A DNA stretch of 64,000 bases, from the NCBI GenBank assembly GCA_965601975.1, contig OZ271856.1, forward strand, positions 1,364,001 to 1,428,000, read 5' to 3'. The position numbers were made by a program, and so were the translations under genes. Positions 43,115 to 52,243 of the stretch are shown here, in pieces (the stretch's first letter is position 1; the number at the start of each line of letters is the position of its first letter). The notes under the pieces were generated by a model that saw only the letters and a program-made list of their open reading frames with translations, was not told the DNA's origin and did not search any database. The DNA is from JANQIO01 sp965601975. Lineage in GTDB: Bacteria; Pseudomonadota; Gammaproteobacteria; Pseudomonadales; Halieaceae.

Positions 43115-43513
43115 ATGATCAGGAAGATGTACGCTTCTGTTGTGATAGCCCTGGCGTTGGCTTTTGCCCTGGAAATTTCGATGGGCTACGCTGCCGCCAT
43201 CTTTGTCCCGAAAGAGTTCTACAAGGTGGTTGGCAATCAACCTGGCTTCTGGACTATCTCGATACTCACCATTGCTGCTCCGGCGTTTGTGATCTCGCTG
43301 CTGCTGATGCCGGCCTTGAGGTTTCAGGTGGGCAGCGAGCTGGAGAAATATGCTGCTATTGTGGCAGCGGTAACGTTGATTCTTATGCTCTACCGGTCTG
43401 ACGGATGGATCAGTTCCTGGCTGAGCCCAGAGGTACTCATACCGAATATCCTGGGGGCACTCACCATCGTTGCTGCGGCATTTGTGTATAGAAAATCAGT
43501 GAGTGCACTGTAA
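43115..43513 (+). CDS. Small membrane protein with four helices
   Basis: The 132-aa product contains four hydrophobic segments (about residues 8-30, 46-66, 80-95 and 108-125). GAGAGGTGG precedes the ATG. No family is recognised. The codon composition is less GC-rich than in the flanking catabolic genes. Confidence 0.6.
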   Translation: MIRKMYASVVIALALAFALEISMGYAAAIFVPKEFYKVVGNQPGFWTISILTIAAPAFVISLLLMPALRFQVGSELEKYAAIVAAVTLILMLYRSDGWISSWLSPEVLIPNILGALTIVAAAFVYRKSVSAL

Positions 43514-43541
43514 CGTATGGAGCGCATCCGGATAACAGCGG

Positions 43542-43572
43542 ACGCTCCACGTGGAGCGTGCAAGGAATTTGC
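43542..43572. repeat. Palindromic element, copy 1
   Basis: An 18-bp perfect palindrome ACGCTCCACGTGGAGCGT (43542-43559) is followed directly by the second inverted repeat GCAA-GGAAT-TTGC (43560-43572). The same two-part unit, with a compensating base-pair change, occurs at 57027-57057. It lies between two small genes, just upstream of the DUF1444-like gene. Confidence 0.85.
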
Positions 43573-43587
43573 AGTTTGAAGAATGAA

Positions 43588-44442
43588 ATGAGGAAGGTAG
43601 TCCTGGTCGCCTTGATGTCCGTGCTGATCGCAGCCGGTGCATATGCGGAGGAATTGCTCAGCGAGGATGCGTTTGCAAAAGCGTTCGTTCAGGTCGTGCG
43701 TGAATTGCATCCCGACGCGAAAGTCGAACTGGTGGGGTATCTCGAAGTCAGTGTCACCATGCCAGACGATCAAGAGATGACGGCTTACCTCGACAACGCC
43801 TATGCCAACTACAGGAACGATCCGCAGGCTGTTGACGAGGTGCTCGCGACCTACGCGGGCAACCTGACAGTCTCAAGGTCACTGGATGAGGCGCAGCTGG
43901 TAAAGGAACGCATTTTCCCTGTTATCAAGGACCAGCGTTACATTGACCAGATCGCGGAACTCATGCGCGGAACGGATCAACCCGGGCTTGTCTTTGAGCA
44001 GCTCAATGAGGTGCTCTACGTTGTCTACGCCTTTGATAAGGAGAACGCCATTCAATTTTTGACAGGCGATAACCTTGAGGACTTGAGCCTGGAGAAAGCT
44101 CAACTGCGAGCGCTGGCAAAATCCAATCTCAAAGCAGCCATTCCCAGTCTCAAGCTGCAGGGTGATCCCGCTGCGCTCTCCATGCTGGTTGCGGACGGGA
44201 CTTATGAGGCATCCTTCATTCTTTTCGACAGCATGTGGACCAAGGAGCAGTTTCCCGTAAGCGGAGATATCGTGGTGTATATACCCACCCGGGACCTGGT
44301 GCTCATCACAGGTTCGGAAGACAAGGTCAACCTGGAGAAAGTGCACAGCATCGTTTACGACCCGCAAAACCAATGGTCCCATGGTGTGGCGGATGTGGGA
44401 TTTGTCAGGAAAAACGACCGCTGGGAGGTCTTCAAGCCCTGA
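43588..44442 (+). CDS. DUF1444-like exported protein
   Basis: The 284-aa product has a signal peptide (RKVVLVALMSVLIAAGAYAE) and resembles the DUF1444 (UPF0354, YtpQ) family in its C-terminal blocks SGDIVVYIPTRDLVLITGSED and DPQNQWSHG. Known family members are mostly cytoplasmic, so an exported form is unusual. I chose the ATG at 43588; a TTG at 43576 or a GTG at 43558 would only lengthen the N-terminus and would reach into the palindromic element. Function unknown. Confidence 0.6.
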   Translation: MRKVVLVALMSVLIAAGAYAEELLSEDAFAKAFVQVVRELHPDAKVELVGYLEVSVTMPDDQEMTAYLDNAYANYRNDPQAVDEVLATYAGNLTVSRSLDEAQLVKERIFPVIKDQRYIDQIAELMRGTDQPGLVFEQLNEVLYVVYAFDKENAIQFLTGDNLEDLSLEKAQLRALAKSNLKAAIPSLKLQGDPAALSMLVADGTYEASFILFDSMWTKEQFPVSGDIVVYIPTRDLVLITGSEDKVNLEKVHSIVYDPQNQWSHGVADVGFVRKNDRWEVFKP

Positions 44443-44454
44443 CGAGACGTTGTT

Positions 44455-44988
44455 GTGAAGCCAATGGACCAACCAACTATCCGGACGGAGCGACTCCTGT
44501 TGCGTCCATTCTCGCTCAATGATGCCGACGCGGTGATGGAGCTGGCGGGTAACCCTCGCGTGTCGGAAACGACGCTGAATATTCCTCACCCCTATGAACC
44601 GGGCATGGCAGAAGAATTTATCAGTGGAAGACAGGCTGACTGGGAGAGCGGCTCTGCGGCAACGTTCGCAATCACCAGTGCATCCTCAGACTCACTGCTG
44701 GGCACCATCGGGCTGAAGATCGAAGGTAGCGAGGCTGAAATGGGTTACTGGATTGGTGAACCTTTCTGGGGCTCGGGTTACTGCACGGAGGCAACGGAAA
44801 GAATCCTTGAGTTCGCCTTTACTGAACTCAAGCTGTCGCGCGTGATAGCCGAGCATCTTGCCACGAACCCCGCGTCCGGAAGGGTGATGCAGAAGGCTGG
44901 AATGGTCCACGTTACCAGCCGCCGCGGCCCGAACCGGTATGGTGAGGAAGTCGATATCGAGGTTTGCGAGAAGCTCAGTCGTGGATGA
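44455..44988 (+). CDS. GNAT N-acetyltransferase, RimJ/RimL type
   Basis: The 177-aa product has the RimJ-like opening TIRTERLLLRPFSLNDADAV and the acetyl-CoA-binding region MGYWIGEPFWGSGYCTEA, followed by NPASGRVMQKAGM. It transfers acetyl groups to an amine, perhaps a protein N-terminus or a small molecule. The GTG at 44455 or the ATG at 44464 could be the start. It overlaps the following methyltransferase gene by eight bases. Confidence 0.85.
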   Translation: MKPMDQPTIRTERLLLRPFSLNDADAVMELAGNPRVSETTLNIPHPYEPGMAEEFISGRQADWESGSAATFAITSASSDSLLGTIGLKIEGSEAEMGYWIGEPFWGSGYCTEATERILEFAFTELKLSRVIAEHLATNPASGRVMQKAGMVHVTSRRGPNRYGEEVDIEVCEKLSRG

Positions 44989-45628
44989 GTATCAGTCAGA
45001 TAAATGGGACCTGGTGGCTGAAAATGTCAGATTCACGAGTGAAATCGATATCGAGCGTATTTGCGCTGAGGTGGAGCGCGGTTCAAGGGTACTCGACTAT
45101 GGCTGTGGCTATGGGCGTGTTACCCGCAAGTTGATGGACGCGGGTTTCTCGAATATCTCTGGATACGATACCTCTCAGGCCATGATTCAACGGGGCAGGG
45201 CGAGCGACCCGAATCTGCCTATTTTCGAAACGGACTCTCTGCGCCTTCCGGAGAGTGATGCCGAATTTGATGCGGTCATTGTCGCCGGTGTCTTTACGAG
45301 CCTTCCCAATCCCTTTCTGCGTGAACAGACTATTTCCGAGTTGACTCGACTGCTGCGTCCGGGTGGTCGACTGTACCTGAGCGAGTTCGGCGTCGACCAA
45401 GGCAGGGGTTACGATGAGGGTGCTTGCTTTGAGAGTTCACTGGGCGTCCGGATGAAGCATTTCACCGCGAGCGAAATGCAGAGTTTGCTCGTTGACTGGA
45501 CTGCCGTTGAGGTCAACGAGCGCCAATTTGAATCACTAGATGGTTCGATCGTACCAGGAATTCATGCCTGCGCTACGAGATCGCTTTCAGCGCCGGTGAT
45601 TGTCAGGCCGGCAGAGCTTCAGAGCTAA
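44981..45628 (+). CDS. SAM-dependent methyltransferase, class I
   Basis: The 215-aa product has motif I VLDYGCGYGRVTRKL, the acidic second strand YDTSQAMIQRG, and LRPGGRLYLSEFG. A GTG at 44981, overlapping the previous stop, gives a normal N-terminus (DEYQSDKWDLVA). An upstream in-frame start lies inside the acetyltransferase gene. The sequence looks like a small-molecule methyltransferase; substrate unknown. Confidence 0.82.
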   Translation: MDEYQSDKWDLVAENVRFTSEIDIERICAEVERGSRVLDYGCGYGRVTRKLMDAGFSNISGYDTSQAMIQRGRASDPNLPIFETDSLRLPESDAEFDAVIVAGVFTSLPNPFLREQTISELTRLLRPGGRLYLSEFGVDQGRGYDEGACFESSLGVRMKHFTASEMQSLLVDWTAVEVNERQFESLDGSIVPGIHACATRSLSAPVIVRPAELQS

Positions 45629-45670
45629 AACGGCCATGGGTAAGGCTAGCAGCAGGAGGCAAGACGTTTT

Positions 45671-46198
45671 GTGACCACGCGCATCTGCATCATTGGTACC
45701 AGCTGCAGCGGTAAGACCACCCTGGCGGCGGAGATCAGCCGGCGTTGTGGTATTCCTCATATCGAGCTGGATGCGCTGCACTGGAAGCCCAACTGGGAGC
45801 AGAGGGACAGCGACGAGTTCTGTGAACTTGTGCGTGACGCTGCATCGGCTGATTCCTGGGTGACCGATGGCAACTACAGCGTGGTGCGACAGGCGCTATG
45901 GCCTCGAGCGACAACCATTGTCTGGCTCAACTACCCGTTTCCTCTCGTGATGTACAGAGCGCTTACTCGCACAGTTCATCGAGTGGTGACCAGGAAGAAG
46001 CTCTACGCCGACAATGTGGAGACATTTCGAAAGTCGTTTCTCAGCAGGGAATCGATACTCCTATGGGTCCTGCAGACACACTTGAAGAAGCGTAAGAGCT
46101 ATCCTGCCCTGCTGGAAGAAGCGCGCGCCAGGGGTGCGACTATCGAAGTTATGACTGCACCTTCTGATGCCCGGGAGTATTTGGAGAAGCTTGGCTAA
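45671..46198 (+). CDS. P-loop kinase-like protein (adenylate-kinase-like / DNA topology modulation type)
   Basis: The 175-aa product has P-loop IIGTSCSGKTTLA, then PHIELDALHWKPNWEQ, WVTDGNYS and IVWLNYPFPLVMYRALTRT. This pattern is common in proteins annotated as topology modulation (FlaR) or shikimate-kinase-like, which are probably nucleotide or small-molecule kinases. AGGAGG lies upstream of the GTG start at 45671 with a long spacer. True substrate unknown. Confidence 0.78.
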   Translation: MTTRICIIGTSCSGKTTLAAEISRRCGIPHIELDALHWKPNWEQRDSDEFCELVRDAASADSWVTDGNYSVVRQALWPRATTIVWLNYPFPLVMYRALTRTVHRVVTRKKLYADNVETFRKSFLSRESILLWVLQTHLKKRKSYPALLEEARARGATIEVMTAPSDAREYLEKLG

Positions 46199-46269
46199 TT
46201 CTCGGAAGTCATTGATTGTACTAACGAAAGCGTTACCCTGACTTCACTCGCCCATGTTAAGGATGAAAT

Positions 46270-46626
46270 GTGGAACACAGAAAACTGGTGCTACCTGAAT
46301 TCCTGAACGATCAGGGCTTCCTGTTTGGCGGCTATCTGCTCAAATGGGTAGACGAATCGGCCTACATCACCGCGAGCCTGGAGTATCCAGGGAATCGGCT
46401 GGTGACCGTGTCCCTCGACGAGGTCAACTTCAAGCACCCCATTCAACCCGGCGAAATGCTGTGCTTCGATGTGCAGCTGGTGCGGCGTGGAAATACCTCA
46501 GTCACCTATAACGTCGACGTGATTGGCGAGAAGCTGTCGGGCACGACGGCCCCGTTGTTCGTCACCAAGATCACGTTTGTGAATGTGGCTGACAGTGGCC
46601 AGCCTGTGCCATTAGAGGACAAGTAA
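46270..46626 (+). CDS. Acyl-CoA thioesterase, hot-dog fold
   Basis: The 118-aa product resembles the YciA/BACH-type thioesterases: FLNDQGFLFGGYLLKWVDES carries the active-site region, then VSLDEVNFKHPIQPGE and QLVRRGNTSVTYNV. It would hydrolyse acyl-CoA thioesters in the cytoplasm. The start is GTG 46270. It ends a plus-strand run and is convergent with the 704-aa membrane protein. Confidence 0.82.
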   Translation: MEHRKLVLPEFLNDQGFLFGGYLLKWVDESAYITASLEYPGNRLVTVSLDEVNFKHPIQPGEMLCFDVQLVRRGNTSVTYNVDVIGEKLSGTTAPLFVTKITFVNVADSGQPVPLEDK

Positions 46627-46678
46627 CAGGGCTAAGCTGCCATGGGTCGAGCGTAAGGCTTGCTCTGGCGCCAGGGGG

Positions 46679-48793
46679 CTAAGTCGACTCGTACGCCTTG
46701 ATCAGCGGCGCCGTGGAACGATGACGCTTCAGAACCTGCGATGCGCTCTCCCAGATCTCGTCGGCGCGGGCTTTTTCTCCGGAGCGTTTCAGCAGCAATG
46801 CGAAGTGCCCATTGATCTCTGCGACCATAGCGAGAATCATCGGCATGGCGGTCATGGGCTCGATGGATTCCAGCGCCTGCTCATAGTGCCTGGCTGCCGT
46901 ATCGCTCTGGCCTCGCTTTGCCGCGAGCAGGCCACGTGTGAACTGGTAGCCGACCAGCGCAAGCTCGGACAGATCGCGCGGCGACACGGAGTGAATAAGC
47001 TCCTCCACTTCATCGACGTCACCCCCATAGCGAATCAGCGATGAAGCCAGGTCCACCTTGACAAGGTCCAGCGACGGATCGCTTTCGAGCATTTTGCGCT
47101 GCGTGTCAATGATGCCTTCCAAATCGCCGTCGGCTTCATGGATCGTCTGTAACCCGACCAGGTATTCAAAGTCTGACAGGTTGCCGCGATCGGATGACCA
47201 GAGTTCCATCGCCGCCTCGGTATCACCCGCCATTGACATGAATCTGCAGCGCTCCAGGCGGAGCTGGCTCCCGGTGATGCCGCCAAAAACCGACGTCATA
47301 CGAATCGCTTTGACAAGCGCCAGCCCCCGGCCTGTGTTGGCGGTCAGGAAGGCACGTTGCAGCTGGTCGTACAGGAACATGGGCGCGATCGCAAAAAAGA
47401 GGATGCCCAGTGATGCCACCGTCCAGACCATTACCAGGTAGTCGCCCCAGGTGTAGGGCGGGCCCTCATACAGCGAGTGCGCAAGGAAGCCAAGCGGCAG
47501 TGCCCAGAGCGCCCAGTTGGACCAGAGCGCGCGAAGAAGCGATAAACCGATGCCCTCCTGTATCGACCTGGCGGCGATTTTCGCGGACGCTTCGTCAAGC
47601 AGTTCGTCATCGAGACCGTCGACTGCCATGCTGGGTTCGGTGAGAATCCTGGGATTTCTGAAGCCTTTGCGCTCCAGCTGTGCCTTGGCATCGCCCGGGC
47701 TTGTCGCGGCAATGGAGCCCTCGTGAGTCTTGTCCTGGTCGTCAGTGGCCTGGTAGATGAAAAGACCGGTCTGTTCCTGCTCAAGGTCCGTCTGCTCGGA
47801 AGGCTCAAAGAGAATGGCGCGCACCGGTTGGCTTACCTCGCTGAGCACCGTCCACCGTTGATCGGGGGGCAATCGCTCTGACACAGTCCGAAACAGCTGC
47901 AATCCCGATAGTCCTTGCTCCACGCAGTCTTCAAAGATCTTCTCGCCAAGCTCATCGTTGACCAGCATGTATTCCAGGTCTTCGTTGTCGAGCCTGGCGT
48001 GCACGACCTGGATCTCGTCGCGCATGTCTTCCCAGCTGGCGGCATCGATCTTGCTGGTTCGGCGGTAGCGATCCAGCACGGCATCGCTGACCTGCTCCTT
48101 CCAGTGACCCATGACCATCCCCAGGGCGATATCGAACTGCGAATCGGTGAGCTCGATCTCGTGTTTTTCAGCAAGACGCTCCAGCATCTCGCGGGAGGGT
48201 GACCGGGTGATCTTGCGGTCCATGCGAATCGCATAGACCTGTTCGAGGATGGATCGAATCGCGCGGGGCTTCGGCGCGGTGGCGCCCTCGCCAAGCTTTT
48301 CCTTCAGGGCCTCCAGGGCAGCTTCCGGCGTCATCTCGGGGTCGGCCTGCCAGTCAAGTCGCGGCAGGTCTACGTTCTCTTCCGGTTCGTTGCCAAGGCC
48401 CACGACGCGTCGTTCTGCGTCCACGCTGAACACTGAGAAATGCGCGTTCTCCTGTTCGTCCTCTGCCACGGCCAACACGATGGGGAGTGACGTGTGCTGT
48501 CCGATATGAAAGGTCTGGCAGTAGTCGTAGTCGCACAGGTCGCCGATACGCCTGAAGCCCAGTGCTGAAAACGCACTGACCAGTGCTTTTTTGTCGCCCT
48601 CGTACTCTTCCCGCTCGCCGCGGGTCAGATGGAGTCGCGCGGGGCGCATATCCAGGTGTTCCTGGAGTTCGGCAACAGCTTCGTACTCGCCGGTCACCGC
48701 CCGAAATTTGCGCTTGATCCACCAGATGCCAAACGCGATGAGTGCCGCGATTACCAGGATGACGGCTAGCAGGATTTGCAAGAAGGTCATCAT
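46679..48793 (-). CDS. Large membrane protein with TPR-like C-terminus, function unknown
   Basis: The 704-aa product has an N-terminal membrane anchor (ILLAVILVIAALIAFGIWW, residues 7-25), a long acidic cytoplasmic region with an alpha-helical segment near residues 180-300, a second membrane region near 425-490 (WALWALPLGFLAHSLYE and VMVWTVASLGILFFAIAPMF), and a C-terminal helical-repeat domain of about 200 residues that reads like TPRs. I recognise no named family. No RBS is clear before the ATG at 48793. The 241-base gap upstream holds a hairpin GGGGCC-N8-GGCCCC (48904-48923) and nothing else recognisable. Confidence 0.6.
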   Translation of the reverse strand: MMTFLQILLAVILVIAALIAFGIWWIKRKFRAVTGEYEAVAELQEHLDMRPARLHLTRGEREEYEGDKKALVSAFSALGFRRIGDLCDYDYCQTFHIGQHTSLPIVLAVAEDEQENAHFSVFSVDAERRVVGLGNEPEENVDLPRLDWQADPEMTPEAALEALKEKLGEGATAPKPRAIRSILEQVYAIRMDRKITRSPSREMLERLAEKHEIELTDSQFDIALGMVMGHWKEQVSDAVLDRYRRTSKIDAASWEDMRDEIQVVHARLDNEDLEYMLVNDELGEKIFEDCVEQGLSGLQLFRTVSERLPPDQRWTVLSEVSQPVRAILFEPSEQTDLEQEQTGLFIYQATDDQDKTHEGSIAATSPGDAKAQLERKGFRNPRILTEPSMAVDGLDDELLDEASAKIAARSIQEGIGLSLLRALWSNWALWALPLGFLAHSLYEGPPYTWGDYLVMVWTVASLGILFFAIAPMFLYDQLQRAFLTANTGRGLALVKAIRMTSVFGGITGSQLRLERCRFMSMAGDTEAAMELWSSDRGNLSDFEYLVGLQTIHEADGDLEGIIDTQRKMLESDPSLDLVKVDLASSLIRYGGDVDEVEELIHSVSPRDLSELALVGYQFTRGLLAAKRGQSDTAARHYEQALESIEPMTAMPMILAMVAEINGHFALLLKRSGEKARADEIWESASQVLKRHRSTAPLIKAYEST

Positions 48794-49035
48794 AGTTGTT
48801 CACATCCCTGTCTTTTCATGAATTTGGCCACGAATAGGGTGTGCATACAAGAAAAGGGTGGATTGCATCAAACCGCGTACCTGCAAAGCGTGACTCCAAT
48901 CACGGGGCCGGCCGGCTGGCCCCTCAACAGCGCAACTGAGTCGCAATGAGGCTTTTCGCTGAGCTGACAACGCAATGCAGAAATTACGTTCGCCCTGATG
49001 TAAGTTAGAGGCATCGACAGGTAAGGAGACCTGTT

Positions 49036-49935
49036 TTGCAAGACAACGCCAGGCAAGTGTTGGTACTGGGTGGCAAGGGATTCGTTGGCAGGCATGCCGT
49101 GGCGGCACTGCTGGCGAAGGGCGCCCATGTCGTAGTGGGGACGCGTTCCCCCGGCACACCCAGCAATGGCGTGGAAGAAAGGGAGTTCCATCACGAGCGG
49201 CTCATTGAGCCCGAACTCTGGGCCGATACGGTTGCGGAGTTCGATGTCATTCTCAACTGTGTGGGCATCCTCCGCCCCCAGTGGCGCGCCAGCTACGAGC
49301 AGGTCCATCACCTGGCACCGGGCGCACTGGCGGCAGCAGCGGCCCGGCAGGGAAAACGCTTTGTCCACGTATCTGCCCTCGGATTGCGGCCGGGGGATCG
49401 CAGTGGTTTCCTCACCAGCAAGATGAACGGTGAAGCAGCAATCGCTGCGGCCGGCGGCGACTGGATCGTGGCGCGGCCGTCACTGCTCGACGGTGAAGGT
49501 GGATTTGGCGCGCGTTGGCTGCGCGGCGTGGCACGCCTGCCGTTTTTTGTTGTGCCAGCCGATGCGAAGGGTCGCATCGCTGCCCTGACTGCGAAGGATT
49601 TGGGAGAAGGCCTCGCTCAACTATGCCTGGGTGTGGCGGATGAGCTGGCGCTAAATGAATCCCGCGAGTTTGAATTGGGCGGCACAGAAACCTACGACTT
49701 TGCGTCCTACATCCTCGGACTGCGTGCTCGATACACAGACCAGAGCGCCGTGATCATCAAAGTACCCGGAATCCTGGCAAGGCTCTTTGCCCACCTTTGC
49801 GACCTCGTCTACTTCTCACCGTTTTCCTTCGGGCACTGGGAGCTGCTCAGGAAGGATAATGTCGCCTCACCGAATCGGCTCCCCAAGCTGCTGGGACGAG
49901 AGCCCGCGAGAGTCATCACAACTGAGGATCAGTGA
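49036..49935 (+). CDS. NAD(P)-binding atypical SDR (NDUFA9/TMR-like)
   Basis: The 299-aa product begins with the Rossmann motif VLVLGGKGFVGRHAVAALL and has VILNCVGILRPQWRASYEQV and RFVHVSALGLRPGDRSGFLTSK, where S and K with a preceding motif fit atypical SDRs. The start is a TTG at 49036 with a strong AAGGAG seven bases upstream. Such proteins bind NADP and often act as regulators or quinone-linked accessory reductases. Substrate unknown. Confidence 0.78.
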   Translation: MQDNARQVLVLGGKGFVGRHAVAALLAKGAHVVVGTRSPGTPSNGVEEREFHHERLIEPELWADTVAEFDVILNCVGILRPQWRASYEQVHHLAPGALAAAAARQGKRFVHVSALGLRPGDRSGFLTSKMNGEAAIAAAGGDWIVARPSLLDGEGGFGARWLRGVARLPFFVVPADAKGRIAALTAKDLGEGLAQLCLGVADELALNESREFELGGTETYDFASYILGLRARYTDQSAVIIKVPGILARLFAHLCDLVYFSPFSFGHWELLRKDNVASPNRLPKLLGREPARVITTEDQ

Positions 49936-49938
49936 ATC

Positions 49939-50550
49939 GTGTCGACCATATGCAAAATCGTAGTAGCGTCGTCTGCGGACGGAGTGGTTGCCGCTATACG
50001 TGAGTTTCTCTCCGCAGACGAGAAGGTGTTTTCAGAAGAAAGCTCTGAGTGGCCAAAGTCCAACGATGCAGGCGTATTCAAAGTGGGCGAAGAATTTCCA
50101 ACGGTGCTGTCGGTCAAGGAAGTCATTGAAGGATTTGTCGAAATTCACTTCAACAGCTTCAGCAAGCTTCCGGACCTTGCCTCCTTTTTGTCGAAGAAGC
50201 TTGAGGCTGTTCTTGTTGTGAATATCTACCAGAGCACGGCAACCGCGAGCTACTGGGCGTACTACCTGCGCGGAGAGTGCCTGAGAGAGATCGAGGCCGG
50301 CGACGGCGAGGTCTATTCTCAACGCGGGTTGGCACTTGCTTTTGAAGAAGATGAGCCGGGACACGATATCTCGGAAGAGGGTGAGGAGCCGATGTTCGTC
50401 TTCGACGACCAGGACCAGAGTGAGTACAACGAGCGGGTGGAAATTCCCCTGGAGGTTTACCAGGACTATGGGTCTGGTTGGGAAAACTTCCTGGTGGAGC
50501 CATCAGCTCAGGTCTTACAGGGCGAAAAGCCCTGGTGGAAGTTCTGGTGA
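49939..50550 (+). CDS. Acidic protein of unknown function
   Basis: The 203-aa product is strongly acidic (for example FEEDEPGHDISEEGEEPMF near residues 135-153) and ends in KPWWKFW. No signal peptide or membrane segment is seen. Size, acidity and lack of recognisable catalytic residues recall immunity-type proteins of polymorphic toxin systems, but no homology is claimed. The GTG at 49939 is three bases after the preceding stop. Confidence 0.55.
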   Translation: MSTICKIVVASSADGVVAAIREFLSADEKVFSEESSEWPKSNDAGVFKVGEEFPTVLSVKEVIEGFVEIHFNSFSKLPDLASFLSKKLEAVLVVNIYQSTATASYWAYYLRGECLREIEAGDGEVYSQRGLALAFEEDEPGHDISEEGEEPMFVFDDQDQSEYNERVEIPLEVYQDYGSGWENFLVEPSAQVLQGEKPWWKFW

Positions 50551-50589
50551 ACGCTTGCACCGTTCCGTTCACACTGGAGGCATTGCGAC

Positions 50590-51765
50590 ATGGATGTTTT
50601 TGAACGAATGCAGGTATTCAGCGGGCATGGATTGCTGGCTGTTGCCTGTCTGTTCTTGCTGTGGAGTCCTGCGTCCCGGGCGGCGGCAAACAGTAGCGAA
50701 TTCCCGACCGAGAGACCATTGACGGCTCAGCAGCTGTTTGCCGAATGTGAGCATCCAGAGAGGTATTCGAGTGAGCGGCGTCGGGAGCAGTGCGAAGCCT
50801 GGGACGCTCACCTCGCTTACCTGGAGCGTCAGCTCGACCAGGTGTGTGAAGACGCCGGCGATAAGATCAACCAGCGCGTGAAACATGTAGCCGGCTTCTA
50901 CATAAACATGGACGTTCCCAAACGCACCTCTCCGTTCTACAAAATCAGAAGAACCCCTGATGAGTTCGTTATGCCGATTCTGGGCCGTGCCTATCGATTC
51001 GTTGAGTATGGACACGGCGAGAAGGGCGTATCGAGGACTGAAATTGAATCTATTGGGCCTGGCAAGTACGTCGCTACGACGAAGACCAAGAAGACCACGC
51101 TGCCCGCACCCACAGCTGAGTTCGAAGTGACGGTGAAAGAGTTGTTGGATCGCAACAGCCACCTCCAGGGACTCTATGGTGACCAGGTCATGGTGCTGGA
51201 TAGGGAATCCGGGGACGTGATCGGTAGCCGTACGATTTTTTATTACCGGCACAGTCGAGCCGCGCGGTCTTTTACCGGCGACAGACTGAACAGGCCCGGC
51301 AAGCTAAGGCCAGGTGTACGGACCCTTGTTCCTTGCGCCAATCTCAAGGGTTCTCCAGCCTGGGGTACGCTCGAACAACGTATGACGCCTTACTACTTTA
51401 TCGCCAGCGTATTGGTACCAATGGAGTACAGCACGGCTGAACGCGGAGCAGTCTATGACCTCAGTGTTGGCGGCGGTGCCAAATCCGAGCGGTGCATTTC
51501 CCAGATCAGGGTGGGCCCGAATGTATCCCTGGAGAACCTGACGCTACGCGTAAAAACCCTGACGTTTACGGATTACAGGGGCGTCGAGACTCCCTACGAA
51601 ACCCAGGTCATTCTCGGCATCCGCTCCAGGAAGGACCAGCTGACCTGTGAATCTTATTCTCGTGTTCACTTCATACCGAGAATCTTTTTCGCTGACGGCA
51701 GCGAGGCCAATCTGGACGACTTATTGGTAGAAGCGGGGCATTTGGAGCCCCGAAAAAAACGGTGA
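50590..51765 (+). CDS. Secreted protein of unknown function
   Basis: The 391-aa product has a signal peptide (GLLAVACLFLLWSPASRAAA, cleavage near residue 33) and several cysteines (ECEHPERY, QCEAW, QVCED, PCANLKG, RCISQI, TCESYS) likely to be oxidised in the periplasm. Predicted structure is mixed with a beta-rich second half. GGAGG lies upstream of the ATG. No family recognised. Confidence 0.6.
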   Translation: MDVFERMQVFSGHGLLAVACLFLLWSPASRAAANSSEFPTERPLTAQQLFAECEHPERYSSERRREQCEAWDAHLAYLERQLDQVCEDAGDKINQRVKHVAGFYINMDVPKRTSPFYKIRRTPDEFVMPILGRAYRFVEYGHGEKGVSRTEIESIGPGKYVATTKTKKTTLPAPTAEFEVTVKELLDRNSHLQGLYGDQVMVLDRESGDVIGSRTIFYYRHSRAARSFTGDRLNRPGKLRPGVRTLVPCANLKGSPAWGTLEQRMTPYYFIASVLVPMEYSTAERGAVYDLSVGGGAKSERCISQIRVGPNVSLENLTLRVKTLTFTDYRGVETPYETQVILGIRSRKDQLTCESYSRVHFIPRIFFADGSEANLDDLLVEAGHLEPRKKR

Positions 51766-51836
51766 TGAGCAATTCTGCTTCAACGGCAACGGGTTCCTGG
51801 CGACTCTTGCAAGACGAATTCCATTAGGATTGTGAA

Positions 51837-52238
51837 ATGATCAACAAACTTCTTTATGGCGCGTTCCTGGTTTTCTACTTTGGCTTGAAGCCGCTTCAAA
51901 TTCTCTTGACCTTCAATCCATTGCTGTACGCTGCCAAGGTGCTGACGATTGCACCCACCATCTGGTTTATCTACCGGCTGGTGCGCCATATCCGGGGAGT
52001 GGAGAGTTTCTTCCCGGCGGGGTTTCCCGGGACGCTTCCGTTTTATGGGAAGCTGGGCCTTGGATTTCTGTACCTTGAAGGAATCTTGCTCGCCGGAGCG
52101 TATGCGGTATTCCTGTTTCCAGAGTGGGGCCCCGGAGGCATGGCCAGCATCATCGTTTATGGCATGTTGACGTACCTGATCCTACCAGCTGTTTTGCTGA
52201 TTGAGATCGCCATCGCCCGCTCCCGTGTGGGAAGTTGA
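51837..52238 (+). CDS. Small integral membrane protein
   Basis: The 133-aa product has four hydrophobic segments (about residues 5-20, 23-45, 60-85 and 95-125). It is followed six bases later by another membrane protein gene. No family recognised. The gap before it (51766-51836) holds nothing I recognise. Confidence 0.6.
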   Translation: MINKLLYGAFLVFYFGLKPLQILLTFNPLLYAAKVLTIAPTIWFIYRLVRHIRGVESFFPAGFPGTLPFYGKLGLGFLYLEGILLAGAYAVFLFPEWGPGGMASIIVYGMLTYLILPAVLLIEIAIARSRVGS

Positions 52239-52243
52239 CGTAA

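Noticed and set aside
43542..43572. The palindromic element as an intrinsic terminator or attC site.
   Set aside because: No T-run follows the hairpins on either strand and no GTTRRRY-type core flanks it.
42612..46626. The run of small plus-strand genes as an integron cassette array.
   Set aside because: I found no integrase gene and no attC-like sites with paired R and L boxes between the genes; several genes overlap, which cassettes do not.
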